Notes under the pieces: model-generated
What the model saw: only the letters and a program-made list of their open reading frames with translations
Databases searched by the model: none
Told to the model about the DNA's origin: nothing
Shown: positions 63,729-64,000 of the stretch, one piece after another
How the letters are laid out: each line of letters begins with the position of its first letter
Position numbering within the stretch: position 1 is the stretch's first letter
Assembly (NCBI RefSeq): GCF_000812565.1
Contig: NZ_JTAM01000003.1
Span: 124,001-188,000, forward strand
DNA: 64,000 nt
Direction: 5' to 3'
Origin: Flammeovirga sp. OC4
Lineage (GTDB): Bacteria; Bacteroidota; Bacteroidia; Cytophagales; Flammeovirgaceae
Program-made: the position numbers and the translations under genes

Positions 63729-64000
63729 TTAAGATGTTTTTAATTGCTGTACAACTTGGGTGTATTTTCGAGTAGAAACTTTTGCTGAATAACCATCCGT
63801 CAATGCTATTCCTGTTTTGGAAATATTGATCACATGAGACGGATTGATCAAGAAAGAATGATGGACTCTAATAAAGGAATGTAATTCTTCAATGTTCTCA
63901 AAATACTTTAAATGCTTTGAAGCCAGAATAGTTTGGTCTTGGCAAACAATTTTGGTATACGCCCCTTCTGACTCAAAGAGAATAATGCTATTGACTTCTA
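63729..64000 (-). CDS. LytTR DNA-binding regulator, C-terminal part (5' end outside window)
   Basis: The reverse strand is open from the window edge to a TAA at 63729, about 90 residues. The sequence (NSIILFESEGAYTKIV, ELHSFIRVHHSFLINPSHV, then VSTRKYTQVV) is a LytTR domain, with the FIRVHHSFLIN motif that matches FIRIHRSFIVN of the regulator at 11 kb. The receiver domain presumably lies outside the window. Confidence 0.88.
   Translation of the reverse strand, partial: EVNSIILFESEGAYTKIVCQDQTILASKHLKYFENIEELHSFIRVHHSFLINPSHVINISKTGIALTDGYSAKVSTRKYTQVVQQLKTS

Overview
The window is a chromosomal segment of an AT-rich member of the Bacteroidota, most likely a marine Cytophagales bacterium close to Flammeovirga (the genus is an inference from protein flavour, not tested). 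The evidence is type IX secretion (T9SS) C-terminal sorting domains, a TonB receptor with a carboxypeptidase-like N-terminal domain, LytS/LytTR signalling, a FucP-type sugar permease, a secreted sulfatase, and promoters of the Bacteroidota type (TTTG near -33, TAnnTTTG near -7) in front of several genes. I see no rRNA, tRNA, CRISPR array, prophage or intact insertion sequence.

Layout. 1-4.8 kb: partial cinA (-), anmK, a rhomboid protease, a folded repeat element of about 400 bp, then DUF2490 and DUF6515 secreted proteins. 4.9-7.0 kb: sulfatase (-) with its own promoter and a 56-residue CPNCWG protein. 7.05-11.7 kb: an operon of a periplasmic helical-repeat protein, a TonB receptor, a LytS-like kinase and a LytTR regulator, preceded by a 21-bp-period direct repeat that looks like the LytTR operator. 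11.7-19.0 kb: cytochrome P450, then (-) MarR-hutH-hutU-hutI for histidine degradation; two copies of a palindromic repeat sit on either side of hutU, and two identical palindromes overlap the MarR promoter. 19.1-22.1 kb: apaG, a PAS histidine kinase and a NarL-type regulator. 22.2-30.8 kb: a small secreted protein, a sugar permease, a giant duplicated DUF445 protein and two envelope proteins. 30.8-35.1 kb: SCO / MORN / YHYH lipoprotein genes with overlapping ends, then AraC, AhpD-like and DoxX-like genes. 35.3-41.8 kb: a 2164-residue secreted subtilase. 42.1-48.5 kb: the 2-oxoglutarate dehydrogenase operon (E1, a GNAT acetyltransferase, a two-lipoyl E2, E3). 49.0-52.1 kb: two tandem paralogous T9SS proteins. 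52.6-54.1 kb: a GluR0-like ligand-gated channel and a YraN protein. 54.3-61.9 kb: a tightly packed five-gene operon, SWIM zinc finger / DUF5691 / MoxR AAA+ ATPase / DUF5682 / VWA. 62.0-64 kb: a secreted protein of unknown function and a partial LytTR regulator.

The strongest candidate for a little-described system is the five-gene MoxR-VWA operon. Its DUF5682 member carries, at its N-terminus, the spaced GxxH / E / GxxH pattern of the TraB/TIKI hydrolase fold, which suggests an ATPase-VWA chaperone pair working on or with a putative metallohydrolase. The other notable signals are regulatory or repetitive DNA: the twin palindromes around hutU and a related hairpin near 3 kb, the LytTR-like direct repeat, the MarR operators, and a cluster of AAGTGT boxes upstream of the 22.8-kb gene.
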